A DNA stretch of 64,000 nt from Vibrio metoecus (GTDB lineage: Bacteria > Pseudomonadota > Gammaproteobacteria > Enterobacterales > Vibrionaceae), in the NCBI RefSeq assembly GCF_009665255.1, contig NZ_CP035687.1, positions 1,010,152-1,074,151 on the forward strand, given 5' to 3'. The translations under genes were made by a program, and so were the position numbers. Under the pieces are notes generated by a model. That model was given only the letters and a program-made list of their open reading frames with translations. It was not told the origin of the DNA and did not search any database. Each line of letters starts with the position of its first letter. The first letter of the stretch is position 1. Below are positions 33,621-42,762 of the stretch, piece by piece.

Positions 33621-34088
33621 ATGAAAATTAGATCAGCAGATGCGTCAGATTTAGACTCACTTTTGCGTCTTAATTATCAGATTGGAGTTATGCACTTTGA
33701 AAATGCACCTGAAGCATTTGTAAAACCGTCATCTGAAGAAAAAGAGTTCCTTCTTAAGGCTCTAAATGATCAATCAAGGCTGTTTCTTGTTGCAGAAATC
33801 TCTGGTGATGTTGTTGGCTTCGTAACAGCTACGGTAACTCAAAATGAAGCTATCCCGTTTTTAGTTAAAACACCAATTTGTCGTGTCGGCACAATTGTAG
33901 TTGATGAAAATGCTAGAGTTTCTGGTATTGGTACTCAACTCATGGCTCGATGTAATGACTGGGCTAAATCTCAGGGTGCTGAGCAAATTAGACTAGAGGT
34001 CATGGCTTTCAACAAGAGTGCGCAAAGCTTTTATGTAAAACTAGGCTTTGAAGAGCAGTCAAAAACAATGTGGAAAACTGTAAACTAA
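33621..34088 (+). CDS. C17: GNAT-family N-acetyltransferase
   Basis: The 155-residue protein starts MKIRSADASDLDSLLRLN, a standard GNAT opening, and has the acetyl-CoA loop GTIVVDENARVSGIGTQLMA (R-x-x-G-x-G/A), then LEVMAFNKSAQSFYVKLGFEEQ. AGAGGACGAAA precedes the ATG. It is distinct from the C4 and C61 acetyltransferases. Small-molecule or protein substrates are possible. Confidence 0.9.
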   Translation: MKIRSADASDLDSLLRLNYQIGVMHFENAPEAFVKPSSEEKEFLLKALNDQSRLFLVAEISGDVVGFVTATVTQNEAIPFLVKTPICRVGTIVVDENARVSGIGTQLMARCNDWAKSQGAEQIRLEVMAFNKSAQSFYVKLGFEEQSKTMWKTVN

Positions 34089-34207
34089 CAAACGCCTCAA
34101 GAGGGACTGTCTACGCGTGGCGTTTCCAGTCCCAATGAGCCGAAGTGGTTACGGTTGTTGTGATTGAGTTTGGTGTTATGCGTTGCCAGCCCCTTAGGCG
34201 GGCGTTA
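34086..34207 (+). repeat. attC of C17 (VCR)
   Basis: Left arm TGTAAACTAAC mirrors GTTAGTTTACA; reads CTGTCTACGCG instead of CTGTCAACGCG. Confidence 0.95.
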
Positions 34208-34723
34208 TGCTTAATCCATAAAAAAATCAGTAGGTTGTGGTTGTCGATTCCTTTGGCATTTCATTCAAGTTTTGTCGGCAATTCAATATTGTTTTTCGCT
34301 GCCTAATGAAGCGGCAATGTGTCTGGCGCTGTAAATTCCAAGTTATTGCCTCATCGGGTTTTTGAGTCTGAGCGAGGTTAGTATTGTTGGCTCAAGTCGC
34401 TTTGAGCAGTTTGGAGCCTTTACTTACAGTCTGAAAGTCAGTCGCAATTGAGCATTGTTTTGCGCTGCCTAATGAAACGGCAATGTGTTTGTCGCTGTAC
34501 TTTTCAGTGTTATTGCCTCATTGAGTTGTCGTGCTAATGTGTGGTGAATTGGTTTGTCGGAGAGGTTTTCCACATTGGCCTAGTTGCTAAATGAAAGCCT
34601 TCATTGGTCAGCTCATAGGTAAAAGTTGAGCCAGTTCTAATTCAAAGAGACTTGATATTTTGTTCATTATTTCAGTGGCTTAATGTTTAATTGGTTCAAA
34701 TGTAAAGTGTTGAAGCTTAAGCA
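34204..34723 (+). mobile_element. C18: ORF-less cassette, family B
   Basis: Two GTCGGCAA/GTCGCAA units are present; the second has lost one G (CAGTCGCAATTG). No gene supported. Confidence 0.85.
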
Positions 34724-34846
34724 TAACAAACGCCTCAAGAGGGACTGTCAACGCGTGGCGTTTCCAGTCCCAATGAGCCGCGGTGGTTACGGCTGTTGTG
34801 TTTGAGTTTAGTGGTTGTGCGTTGCCAGCCCCTTAGGCGGGCGTTA
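34724..34846 (+). repeat. attC of C18 (VCR)
   Basis: Left arm TAAGCATAAC. Confidence 0.95.
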
Positions 34847-35259
34847 GTTTCTCTCAAGAAAAATCATCAAAAATTCACGCACAAGGTTCTGAAAAATCGG
34901 CTTTTAGCGTTCAAATTGCACAATTGGGCTTTTGAGTTTTTCTTGATACTGATTTGGTAGAAAGCGTTGAAAGTTCAACAGTTTCAAAGTCGTTTTAAGC
35001 CATCAAATCTCGATGCTTCAACTCTGTTGGATGTTCAACACTCAAAGTTTGGTTTCGCAAATGGCTTCATCATCGCTGAAATTATGCTTTCTTTGTCGCG
35101 GACTCTTAACCGTGGTCAACTTAACCTTGATCGTTTTGAGTTTTGGCAGCCAACTTCACAGCTTTTGGTGTTGGACGTGTGTTTGTTTGATGCATTTGCG
35201 TAAAATGATTTTCAAACAAATGTGTTAAAAAGTCATTGTTAAACAATGGGCTACGAAAC
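34843..35259 (+). mobile_element. C19: ORF-less cassette, family A (GTTAGTTTC variant)
   Basis: The arms match those of C5. It contains the longest open frame of family A (78 codons from a TTG at 34967), but that frame has no ribosome site and is broken by stops or a 1-bp deletion in sister copies. Confidence 0.8.
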
Positions 35260-35382
35260 TAACAAACGCCTCAAGAGGGACTGTCAACGCGCGGCGTTTC
35301 CAGTCCCAATGGGCTGCGGTGGTTACGGCTGTTGTGTTTGAGTTTAGTGGTAGTGCGTTGCCAGCCCCTTAGGCGGGCGTTA
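35260..35382 (+). repeat. attC of C19 (VCR)
   Basis: Left arm GAAACTAAC. Its right-end TTA is the stop codon of the reverse-strand ccdB. Confidence 0.95.
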
Positions 35383-35697
35383 TATGCCAGTAATCAAAAA
35401 GTCGATAGCAGCGATAATCTCATCTCTGAAAGTGCTTAAGTCTGCGACGGGCTCAACTAAGATTTTGGTTGGTACACTTGCCATCTGTTGAGTAAGAATG
35501 ACAAAGTCACCTTGTTCAATGTGGATCGTTGGGCACAAATGGCTTGGTGCTTTCTTTTCTAGTAAATCAAGTGGTGTAAGTGGTATCACCAATCGAGTAT
35601 TTAGCGTATTGAGCAGCTCACTTTGTACGTCAACAAAATAGGGATAAGCGGTAGACGTACTTTTGTCGAGATTTTCGTAAAGGGTAAATTGAGACAT
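35380..35697 (-). CDS. ccdB: C20: CcdB-family toxin (gyrase poison)
   Basis: The 105-residue protein matches CcdB: MSQFTLYENLDKSTSTAYPY at the N-terminus, IPLTPLDLLEKKAPSHLCP in the centre and the terminal DEIIAAIDFLITGI, including the C-terminal Gly-Ile pattern needed for gyrase poisoning. It traps DNA gyrase-DNA complexes. It lies against the cassette direction; the start overlaps the ccdA stop by 1 bp, and its stop is the TAA complementary to the GTTA boundary. Confidence 0.93.
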   Translation of the reverse strand: MSQFTLYENLDKSTSTAYPYFVDVQSELLNTLNTRLVIPLTPLDLLEKKAPSHLCPTIHIEQGDFVILTQQMASVPTKILVEPVADLSTFRDEIIAAIDFLITGI

Positions 35698-35942
35698 CAG
35701 AATACTCGGTATGAATCAGAAAAAAGGCCATGTTTCTCAGTAAGTTCGTTACAAGCTTCAATGGCTTCGGCATTTTGTTCTAACCATTCAGCTTTTAATC
35801 TAGAGGAAACTTCTTTTTCTAAGGCTTTTTCCATCGTAGCGGATAGATTGATATTAAGGCGTTTAGCTTCAGCAAGTAACTCACTGTTTAAGCTAAGATT
35901 GGTAGCCTTTTTGGGGGCTTGTGTACTAAACGTGGTTCTCAT
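35697..35942 (-). CDS. ccdA: C20: CcdA-family antitoxin
   Basis: I take the ATG at 35942, with GGAG 7 nt upstream (81 residues), rather than the longer frame. The protein has an N-terminal ribbon-helix-helix (ATNLSLNSELLAEAKRLNIN) and a C-terminal toxin-binding tail (KAEWLEQNAEAIEACNELTE ... GLFSDSYRVF) like F-plasmid CcdA. It neutralises CcdB and autoregulates. The promoter must lie in 35943-36000. Confidence 0.93.
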   Translation of the reverse strand: MRTTFSTQAPKKATNLSLNSELLAEAKRLNINLSATMEKALEKEVSSRLKAEWLEQNAEAIEACNELTEKHGLFSDSYRVF

Positions 35943-35999
35943 GAAGTTACTCCGTGCGTATTTTAAGTGCGCATTGATTATAGTGGTAAAAATGGCATA

Positions 36000-36122
36000 T
36001 AACAAACGCCTCAAGAGGGACTGTCAACGCGTGGCGTTTCCAGTCCCATTGAGCCGCGGTGGTTGCAGTTGTTGTGTTTGGGTTTAGTGGTAATGCGTTG
36101 TCAGCCCCTTAGGCGGGCGTTA
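36000..36122 (+). repeat. attC of C20 (VCR)
   Basis: Left arm GGCATATAAC mirrors GTTATATGCC. Confidence 0.95.
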
Positions 36123-36637
36123 TGCTTAATCCATAAAAATCAGCAGGTTGTGATTGTCAATTCCTTTGGCATTTCGTTCGGGTTTTGTCGGCAATTCAAT
36201 ATTGTTTTTCGCTGCCTAATGAAACGGCAATGTGTTTGGCGCTGTAAATTCCAAGTTATTGCCTCATTGGAATATTGAGTCTGCGCGAGTTGAGTTTTGC
36301 TCTTTCAAGTCGCTTTGAGCAGTTTGGTGCCTTTACTTACAGGCTAGAAGTTTGTCGGCAATTGAGCATTGTTTTTCGCTGCCTAATGAAACAGCAGTGT
36401 GTCTGTCGCTGTAAATTTTAGTGTCATTGCCTCATTCAGTTGTCGTGCACATGCGTGGTGAGTTGGTCTGTCGGAGAGGGTTTCCACATTGGCCTAGTTG
36501 CTAAATGAAAGCCTGCATTGGTCAGTGCATAGGTAAAAGTTGAGCCAGTTCTAATTCAAGGAAAGTCGAAGTTTAGCCAATGATTTCAGTGAGTTATTCT
36601 TGGGTTGGCTCAAATGTAAAGTGTTGAAGCTTAAGCA
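36119..36637 (+). mobile_element. C21: ORF-less cassette, family B
   Basis: No gene supported. Its sequence, including the attC, appears the same as C27. Confidence 0.85.
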
Positions 36638-36759
36638 TAACAAACGCCTCAAAGGGACTGCCAACGCGCGGCGTTTCCAGTCCCATTGAGCCGCGGTGGT
36701 TTCGGCTGTTGTGTTTGAGTTTAGTGGTAATGCGTTGTCAGCCCCTTAGGCGGGCGTTA
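36638..36759 (+). repeat. attC of C21 (VCR, CCTCAAAGGGACTGCC variant)
   Basis: Two bases shorter in the left stem (CTCAAAGGG for CTCAAGAGGG) with GCC for GTC; the same variant closes C27 and C58. Confidence 0.93.
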
Positions 36760-37274
36760 TGCTTAATCCATAAAAATCAGTAGGTTGTGTTTATTGATTT
36801 CTTTGGCACTTTGTTCAGGTTTTGTCGGCAATTCAATATTGTTTTTCGCTGCCTAATGAAGCGGCAATGTATCTGGCGCTGTAAATTCTGAGTGATTGCC
36901 TCATTGGAATATTGAGTCTGCACGAGTCGAGTTTTGCTCTTTCAAGTCGCTTTGAGCAGTTTGGTGCCTTTACATACAGGCTTAAAGTCTGTCGGCAATT
37001 GAGCATTGCTTTGCGCTGTCTAATGAAACGGCAATGTGTCTGTCGCTGTAAATTTCAGTGTCATTGCCTCATTGAGTTGTCGTGCCCATGCGTGGTGAGT
37101 TGGTTTGTCGGAGAGGTTTTCCACATTGGCCTAGTTGCTAAATGAAAACCTGCATTGGTCAGTTCATAGGTAAAAGTTGAGCCAGTTCTAATTCAAGGCG
37201 ATTCGAAGTTTGGTCAATGATTTCAGTGGGTTATTCTAGGGTTGGCTCAAATGTAAAGTGTTGAAGCTTAAGCA
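36756..37274 (+). mobile_element. C22: ORF-less cassette, family B (reference copy)
   Basis: The duplicated units are at 36824-36906 and 36991-37074, both reading GTCGGCAATT ... GCCTAATGAA-CGGCAATG ... ATTGCCTCATTG. No gene supported: a 77-codon frame at 36912 lacks a ribosome site. Same as C30. Confidence 0.85.
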
Positions 37275-37397
37275 TAACAAACGCCTCAAGAGGGACTGTC
37301 AACGCGTGGCGTTTCCAGTCCCAATGAGCCGCGGTGGTTTCGGTGGTTGTGTTTGGGTTTGGTTGTTATGCGTTGTCAGCCCCTTAGGCGGGCGTTA
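37275..37397 (+). repeat. attC of C22 (VCR)
   Basis: Left arm TAAGCATAAC. Its right-end TTA is the stop codon of parE. Confidence 0.95.
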
Positions 37398-37694
37398 TGC
37401 GCCAAATATTGGGTTCACATCCATGCTCTTATGAAGAATTCGGATCACCCTGATTTGTTGGCTGCCGATTTGCTGATAAAAGATGACGTGGCTCCCTTGG
37501 GGAAATTTTCTGTATCCCTCTCGAATTTCATCGCATGATTTACCGATGTCGGGATTTTCCGCTAAAAGCCAAAAGGAATCATCGAATTGCTTTAAATAAA
37601 CATTTCGCTGCTCTTTTCCCCAGCGTCGTTGAGTGAATAAAGCAATATCCCGTAAATCGGCTTTAGCGGCGACAGTAAGATTAAATGGTTTCAT
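37395..37694 (-). CDS. parE2: C23: ParE-family toxin (ParE2-like)
   Basis: The 99-residue RelE/ParE-superfamily toxin has the pattern FNLTVAAKADLRDIALFTQR, NPDIGKSCDEIREGYRKFPQ, GSHVIFYQQ and IRVIRILHKSMD. It matches my recollection of ParE2 of the V. cholerae superintegron, which targets gyrase. Its start overlaps parD by 4 bp (ATGA). It lies against the array direction, ending exactly at the GTTA boundary. Confidence 0.92.
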   Translation of the reverse strand: MKPFNLTVAAKADLRDIALFTQRRWGKEQRNVYLKQFDDSFWLLAENPDIGKSCDEIREGYRKFPQGSHVIFYQQIGSQQIRVIRILHKSMDVNPIFGA

Positions 37695-37933
37695 CGAATG
37701 TTTTCACTATCGAGTTCATTGATGAAGCTATCAAGGTCATAATCAGCATCACCACTTTGCTCACCTTCAACAAGTAATTGACGGAGTGACTGTAGTTTGG
37801 TTTCTTGGTTTTCGAGTAGACGTAGCGCAGAGCGAATGACTTCACTTGCTGAGCCGTAACGTCCACTTTGTATTTGGCTTGTAATAAAGCCATCGAAGTG
37901 TTCACCAAGAGTGATACTTGTGTTTTTAGCCAT
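37691..37933 (-). CDS. parD2: C23: ParD-family antitoxin (ParD2-like)
   Basis: The 80-residue protein has the ParD ribbon-helix-helix MAKNTSITLGEHFDGFITSQ ... GRYGSASEVIRSALRLLE and an acidic C-terminal tail (DADYDLDSFINELD) that binds the toxin. GGAGATGGGCTC precedes the ATG. Upstream (37934-38003) the imperfect palindrome GTACCTAATTATGGTATC (37970-37979 region) may be its operator. Confidence 0.92.
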   Translation of the reverse strand: MAKNTSITLGEHFDGFITSQIQSGRYGSASEVIRSALRLLENQETKLQSLRQLLVEGEQSGDADYDLDSFINELDSENIR

Positions 37934-38003
37934 GAGCCCATCTCCATAAATACCAAAAAGTACCTAATTATGGTATCAAATGGCATTTTGGGCAAGGCGC
38001 GCA

Positions 38004-38125
38004 TAACAAACGCCTCAAGAGGGACTGTCAACGCGCGGCGTTTCCAGTCCCATTGAACCGCGGTGGTTATGGCTTTTGTGTTTGAGTTTAGTGTTATGCG
38101 TTGTCAGCCCCTTAGGCGGGCGTTA
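38004..38125 (+). repeat. attC of C23 (VCR)
   Basis: Left arm GCGCATAAC mirrors GTTATGCGC. Confidence 0.95.
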
Positions 38126-38536
38126 GCTTCTTAAAGCAAAAATCATCAAAATCTGGGGTTAATTGCTTTGAAAACTCAGCTTTTATCATTCAAATTTCAC
38201 AACTTGGCTTTCGAGTTTTTCTGATGCTGACTGGGTGAACGTGTTGAATGCTCAGCAGGTTCAAAGTCGCTGAAAACCCACAATCCTCGATGCTTCAAGG
38301 CTGTTGAATGTTCCACACAGCAAGTTTGGTTTCACAAAAGGCTGCATCATCGCTGTGATCTTGCTTTCTTTGTCGCGGACTCTTAACAGTGGCCAACTTA
38401 GCCTAGATCGTTTTAAGTTTTGTCAGCCAACTTCACAGCTTTTGGCGTTGGACGTGTGTTTGTGTGAAGCTTCTGCGTAAAATGCTTTTCAATCAAATGT
38501 GTTTAAAAATCATTGTTAAACAATAGGCTACGAAGC
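38122..38536 (+). mobile_element. C24: ORF-less cassette, family A
   Basis: No gene supported. Same sequence as C31, including its attC. Confidence 0.85.
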
Positions 38537-38659
38537 TAACAAACGCCTCAAGAGGGACTGTCAACGCGTGGCGTTTCCAGTCCCAATTAGCCGCGGTGGT
38601 TACGGGTGTTGTGTTTGAGTTTAGTTGTTGTGCGTTGCCAGCCCCTTAGGCGGGCGTTA
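38537..38659 (+). repeat. attC of C24 (VCR)
   Basis: Left arm GAAGCTAAC; contains CCAATTAGCCGCGG, shared only with C31. Confidence 0.95.
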
Positions 38660-38743
38660 TAGCTTATCTCACATTTCAACCTAGACATTGCTCAATCGAT
38701 GCCTCAGAGTAAATTCCGACTTTGCTCAACAAAAGGAACAAGT

Positions 38744-39133
38744 ATGTTTAGTCACATCATGATCGGCTCAAATGATATTGAAAAATCAAAGGTTTTCTAT
38801 GATGCCATATTGTCGGTGTTAGGTTATCCGGCGGGTGTTATTGACGCTAAAGGTCGCTGTCTCTACATAAACCAAGAGGGTGTACTTGGTATTACGAAAC
38901 CAGTGAATGGCGAACCTGCGACGCATGGTAATGGGATGACAATTGGCTTTAAAGTTAGTAGTCCAGAGTTAGTAGAAGCATGGCATGCAGCCGGTTTAGC
39001 AAATGGTGGTGTGGCTTGTGAAGATCCTCCGGGTATCAGAGTGAGCGGACAAAGAAAAATGTATTTAGCTTATTTACGAGATCCAGCAGGTAATAAGCTA
39101 TGTGCAACACATCATATTTCCACGGGCAACTAA
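38744..39133 (+). CDS. C25: VOC (glyoxalase-fold) protein, copy 1 of 3
   Basis: ATG at 38744 with AAAGGAACA upstream gives 129 residues. The VOC pattern is clear: MFSHIMIGSNDIEKSKVFYD, the loop YINQEGVLGITKPV and the C-terminal strand MYLAYLRDPAGNKLCATHH. Metal-ligand candidates are His4 and the His pair at the end. Near-identical copies are at 50422 (C43) and 55242 (C51). Confidence 0.88.
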   Translation: MFSHIMIGSNDIEKSKVFYDAILSVLGYPAGVIDAKGRCLYINQEGVLGITKPVNGEPATHGNGMTIGFKVSSPELVEAWHAAGLANGGVACEDPPGIRVSGQRKMYLAYLRDPAGNKLCATHHISTGN

Positions 39134-39144
39134 AAGCACCGCTA

Positions 39145-39267
39145 TAACAAACGCCTCAAGAGGGACTGTCAACGCGTGGCGTTTCCAGTCCCATTGAGCC
39201 GCGGTGGTTGCAGTTGTTGTGTTTGAGTTTAGTGTTAATGCGTTGCCAGCCCCTTAGGCGGGCGTTA
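39145..39267 (+). repeat. attC of C25 (VCR)
   Basis: Left arm GCTATAAC mirrors GTTATAGC. Confidence 0.95.
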
Positions 39268-39781
39268 TGCTTAATCCATTAAAATCAAGTGTTTGTGGTT
39301 TTCGTTCCCTTTGGCATTTTGTTCAGGTTTTGTCGGCAATTCAATATTGTTCGTCGCTGCCTAATGAAGCGGCAATGTATCTGGTGCTGAAAATTCAGTG
39401 TTATTGCCTCATTGAAATGTTGAGCCTGCGTGGGGTGAATGTTGCTGGCTCAAGTCGTTTTGAGCAGTTTGGTGCCTTTACTTACAGGCTTAAAGTCTGT
39501 CGGCAATTGAGCATTGTTTTGCGCTGCCTAATGGAACGGCAATGTGTCTGTCGCTGTAAATTTCAGTGTTATTGCCTCATTGAGTTGTCGTGCCCATGCG
39601 TGGTGAGTGAGTTTGTCGGAGAGGTTTTCTACATTGGCCTAGTTGCTAAATGAAAGCCTGCATTGGTTAGTTCATAGGTAAAATTTGATTCAGTTCTAAC
39701 TCAAGGAATTCGAAGTTTGGTTAATTATTTCAGTGGGTTATTCTTGATTTGGTTCAAATGTAAAGTGTTGAAGCTTAAGCA
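39264..39781 (+). mobile_element. C26: ORF-less cassette, family B (CCATTAAAATCAAGTG subtype)
   Basis: No gene supported. It shares the opening GTTATGCTTAATCCATTAAAATC with C58. Confidence 0.85.
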
Positions 39782-39904
39782 TAACAAACGCCTCAAGAGG
39801 GACTGTCAACGCGCGGCGTTTCCAGTCCCATTGAGCCGCAGTGGTTGCAGTTGTTGTGTTTGAGTTTAGTGTTAATGCGTTGCCAGCCCCTTAGGCGGGC
39901 GTTA
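39782..39904 (+). repeat. attC of C26 (VCR)
   Basis: Left arm TAAGCATAAC. Confidence 0.95.
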
Positions 39905-40419
39905 TGCTTAATCCATAAAAATCAGCAGGTTGTGATTGTCAATTCCTTTGGCATTTCGTTCGGGTTTTGTCGGCAATTCAATATTGTTTTTCGCTGCCTA
40001 ATGAAACGGCAATGTGTTTGGCGCTGTAAATTCCAAGTTATTGCCTCATTGGAATATTGAGTCTGCGCGAGTTGAGTTTTGCTCTTTCAAGTCGCTTTGA
40101 GCAGTTTGGTGCCTTTACTTACAGGCTAGAAGTTTGTCGGCAATTGAGCATTGTTTTTCGCTGCCTAATGAAACAGCAGTGTGTCTGTCGCTGTAAATTT
40201 TAGTGTCATTGCCTCATTCAGTTGTCGTGCACATGCGTGGTGAGTTGGTCTGTCGGAGAGGGTTTCCACATTGGCCTAGTTGCTAAATGAAAGCCTGCAT
40301 TGGTCAGTGCATAGGTAAAAGTTGAGCCAGTTCTAATTCAAGGAAAGTCGAAGTTTAGCCAATGATTTCAGTGAGTTATTCTTGGGTTGGCTCAAATGTA
40401 AAGTGTTGAAGCTTAAGCA
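39901..40419 (+). mobile_element. C27: ORF-less cassette, family B (copy of C21)
   Basis: No gene supported; it follows C26 directly, giving two family B cassettes in tandem. Confidence 0.85.
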
Positions 40420-40541
40420 TAACAAACGCCTCAAAGGGACTGCCAACGCGCGGCGTTTCCAGTCCCATTGAGCCGCGGTGGTTTCGGCTGTTGTGTTTGA
40501 GTTTAGTGGTAATGCGTTGTCAGCCCCTTAGGCGGGCGTTA
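40420..40541 (+). repeat. attC of C27 (VCR, shortened left stem)
   Basis: Same CTCAAAGGGACTGCC variant as C21. Confidence 0.93.
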
Positions 40542-40590
40542 ACTGGCAAAATGGAAATGTCAAAAGCATCTGAGCAAAAGGAGTTTGCAA

Positions 40591-40752
40591 ATGTTTCGTT
40601 GTGGGCAATGCCGTCATTTCGAAAAAGCTAAAAATAATCTCAAGGATCTTTGTGGTGCTTGGGAACAACCTACGACTGCAACGCGTGAAGCTTGTGGATT
40701 TTTCATGCTCAGAAAACCAGCCCGAGATGTGAAAACACCAAACGAAGAGTAG
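40591..40752 (+). CDS. C28: 53-residue cysteine-containing protein
   Basis: ATG at 40591 follows AAAGGAG by 7 nt. The product starts MFRCGQCRHFEKAKNN and has four cysteines (positions 4, 7, 22 and 34), a plausible single zinc or Fe-S site. It is too short for most gene callers, and long antisense frames hide it. A copy with one Lys-to-Arg change near residue 12 is at 57949 (C56), which supports it being a real gene. Confidence 0.7.
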   Translation: MFRCGQCRHFEKAKNNLKDLCGAWEQPTTATREACGFFMLRKPARDVKTPNEE

Positions 40753-40808
40753 AGTAATCTTCTTTGTGTTGGTTAAAAGTGCAGTGAAAATCATAAGCAC
40801 TGGCCAGT

Positions 40809-40930
40809 TAACAAACGCCTCAAGAGGGACTGTCAACGCGTGGCGTTTCCAGTCCCATTGAGCTGCGGTGGTTACGGTTGGTGTGTTTGAGTTTTGTGTT
40901 ATGCGTTGTCAGCCCCTTAGGCGGGCGTTA
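40809..40930 (+). repeat. attC of C28 (VCR)
   Basis: Left arm GCCAGTTAAC mirrors GTTAACTGGC. Confidence 0.95.
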
Positions 40931-40946
40931 GGTATTTGGAGTTATC

Positions 40947-41462
40947 ATGAGAGCTATCGTTTTGATTCTTTGCGCCGTTTTATTGAATGGCTGCTTGGGC
41001 ATGCCCGAATCAGTAAAACCGGTGTCGTATTTTGAACTGAACAACTATTTAGGTAAATGGTACGAGGTTGCTCGACTCGATCACTCCTTTGAAAGAGGTT
41101 TAAGTCAGGTTACTGCGGAATACAGTGCTCGAAATGATGGTGGTATTTCGGTTCTTAATCGTGGCTATTCTGAAGAGAAAGGTGAGTGGAAGGAGGCGGA
41201 AGGTAAAGCTTACTTTGTGAATGGCTCAACAGATGGCTATCTGAAGGTTTCATTTTTTGGCCCGTTTTATGGCTCCTACGTAGTGTTTGAGTTAGACCGT
41301 GAAAACTACAGTTATGCTTTTGTGTCAGGGCCGAATACAGAATATCTGTGGTTACTTTCAAGAACGCCGACTGTAGAACGAGGCATTCTGGATAAGTTCA
41401 TAGAAATGTCGAAAGAGCGTGGTTTTGATACAAATCGGCTCATTTACGTTCAGCAGCAATAA
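40947..41462 (+). CDS. vlpA: C29: outer-membrane lipocalin (Blc/VlpA type)
   Basis: The 171-residue lipoprotein has a signal peptide ending in the lipobox LLNGC (Cys16) and the lipocalin signature YLGKWYEVARLDHSFERG, followed by beta-barrel strands and the C-terminal helix IEMSKERGFDTNRLIY. Lipocalins of this type bind lipids at the outer membrane. A VCR-flanked lipocalin, VlpA, is known from V. cholerae. GGAGTTATC precedes the ATG. Confidence 0.92.
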   Translation: MRAIVLILCAVLLNGCLGMPESVKPVSYFELNNYLGKWYEVARLDHSFERGLSQVTAEYSARNDGGISVLNRGYSEEKGEWKEAEGKAYFVNGSTDGYLKVSFFGPFYGSYVVFELDRENYSYAFVSGPNTEYLWLLSRTPTVERGILDKFIEMSKERGFDTNRLIYVQQQ

Positions 41463-41467
41463 ATACC

Positions 41468-41590
41468 TAACAAACGCCTCAAGAGGGACTGTCAACGCGC
41501 GGCGTTTCCAGTCCCATTGAGCCGCGGTGGTTGCAGTTGTTGTGTTTGGGTTTAGTGGTAATGCGTTGTCAGCCCCTTAGGCGGGCGTTA
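41468..41590 (+). repeat. attC of C29 (VCR)
   Basis: Left arm AATACCTAAC mirrors GTTAGGTATT. Confidence 0.95.
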
Positions 41591-42105
41591 TGCTTAATCC
41601 ATAAAAATCAGTAGGTTGTGTTTATTGATTTCTTTGGCACTTTGTTCAGGTTTTGTCGGCAATTCAATATTGTTTTTCGCTGCCTAATGAAGCGGCAATG
41701 TATCTGGCGCTGTAAATTCTGAGTGATTGCCTCATTGGAATATTGAGTCTGCACGAGTCGAGTTTTGCTCTTTCAAGTCGCTTTGAGCAGTTTGGTGCCT
41801 TTACATACAGGCTTAAAGTCTGTCGGCAATTGAGCATTGCTTTGCGCTGTCTAATGAAACGGCAATGTGTCTGTCGCTGTAAATTTCAGTGTCATTGCCT
41901 CATTGAGTTGTCGTGCCCATGCGTGGTGAGTTGGTTTGTCGGAGAGGTTTTCCACATTGGCCTAGTTGCTAAATGAAAACCTGCATTGGTCAGTTCATAG
42001 GTAAAAGTTGAGCCAGTTCTAATTCAAGGCGATTCGAAGTTTGGTCAATGATTTCAGTGGGTTATTCTAGGGTTGGCTCAAATGTAAAGTGTTGAAGCTT
42101 AAGCA
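41587..42105 (+). mobile_element. C30: ORF-less cassette, family B (copy of C22)
   Basis: No gene supported. It begins a run of four cassettes (C30-C33), each duplicated from elsewhere in the array. Confidence 0.85.
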
Positions 42106-42228
42106 TAACAAACGCCTCAAGAGGGACTGTCAACGCGTGGCGTTTCCAGTCCCAATGAGCCGCGGTGGTTTCGGTGGTTGTGTTTGGGTTTGGTTGTTAT
42201 GCGTTGTCAGCCCCTTAGGCGGGCGTTA
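42106..42228 (+). repeat. attC of C30 (VCR)
   Basis: Identical spacer to the attC of C22. Confidence 0.95.
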
Positions 42229-42639
42229 GCTTCTTAAAGCAAAAATCATCAAAATCTGGGGTTAATTGCTTTGAAAACTCAGCTTTTATCATTCAAATTT
42301 CACAACTTGGCTTTCGAGTTTTTCTGATGCTGACTGGGTGAACGTGTTGAATGCTCAGCAGGTTCAAAGTCGCTGAAAACCCACAATCCTCGATGCTTCA
42401 AGGCTGTTGAATGTTCCACACAGCAAGTTTGGTTTCACAAAAGGCTGCATCATCGCTGTGATCTTGCTTTCTTTGTCGCGGACTCTTAACAGTGGCCAAC
42501 TTAGCCTAGATCGTTTTAAGTTTTGTCAGCCAACTTCACAGCTTTTGGCGTTGGACGTGTGTTTGTGTGAAGCTTCTGCGTAAAATGCTTTTCAATCAAA
42601 TGTGTTTAAAAATCATTGTTAAACAATAGGCTACGAAGC
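42225..42639 (+). mobile_element. C31: ORF-less cassette, family A (copy of C24)
   Basis: No gene supported; 538 bp with attC, the same as C24. Confidence 0.85.
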
Positions 42640-42762
42640 TAACAAACGCCTCAAGAGGGACTGTCAACGCGTGGCGTTTCCAGTCCCAATTAGCCGCGGT
42701 GGTTACGGGTGTTGTGTTTGAGTTTAGTTGTTGTGCGTTGCCAGCCCCTTAGGCGGGCGTTA
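42640..42762 (+). repeat. attC of C31 (VCR)
   Basis: Left arm GAAGCTAAC; shares CCAATTAGCCG with C24. Confidence 0.95.

Noticed and set aside
34967..35203. Family A 78-codon frame as a gene
   Set aside because: Stops in C24 and C36 and a 1-bp deletion in C55 break it; no ribosome site.
36912..37145. Family B frame of ~75-85 codons (…GAFTYRLKVCRQLSI…) as a conserved Cys-rich protein
   Set aside because: It recurs in several copies but lacks a ribosome site, uses poor starts and is interrupted in others; conservation is explained by overall sequence identity.
39845..40060. Plus-strand frames beginning inside an attC (MQLLCLSLV..MRCQPLRRALC, also 36063, 51523, 53156, 49506)
   Set aside because: These come from reading through the VCR spacer. 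Where a true gene follows (C42, C45, C48), an internal start with a good ribosome site is clearly better.
40528..40836. Long minus-strand frames beginning MTVPLEAFV (also at 37681-38031, 45927-46133, 57886-58194)
   Set aside because: The start and first residues are the antisense of the VCR itself; they recur wherever a VCR is read backwards and have no ribosome site. Real small genes lie on the other strand in C28 and C56.
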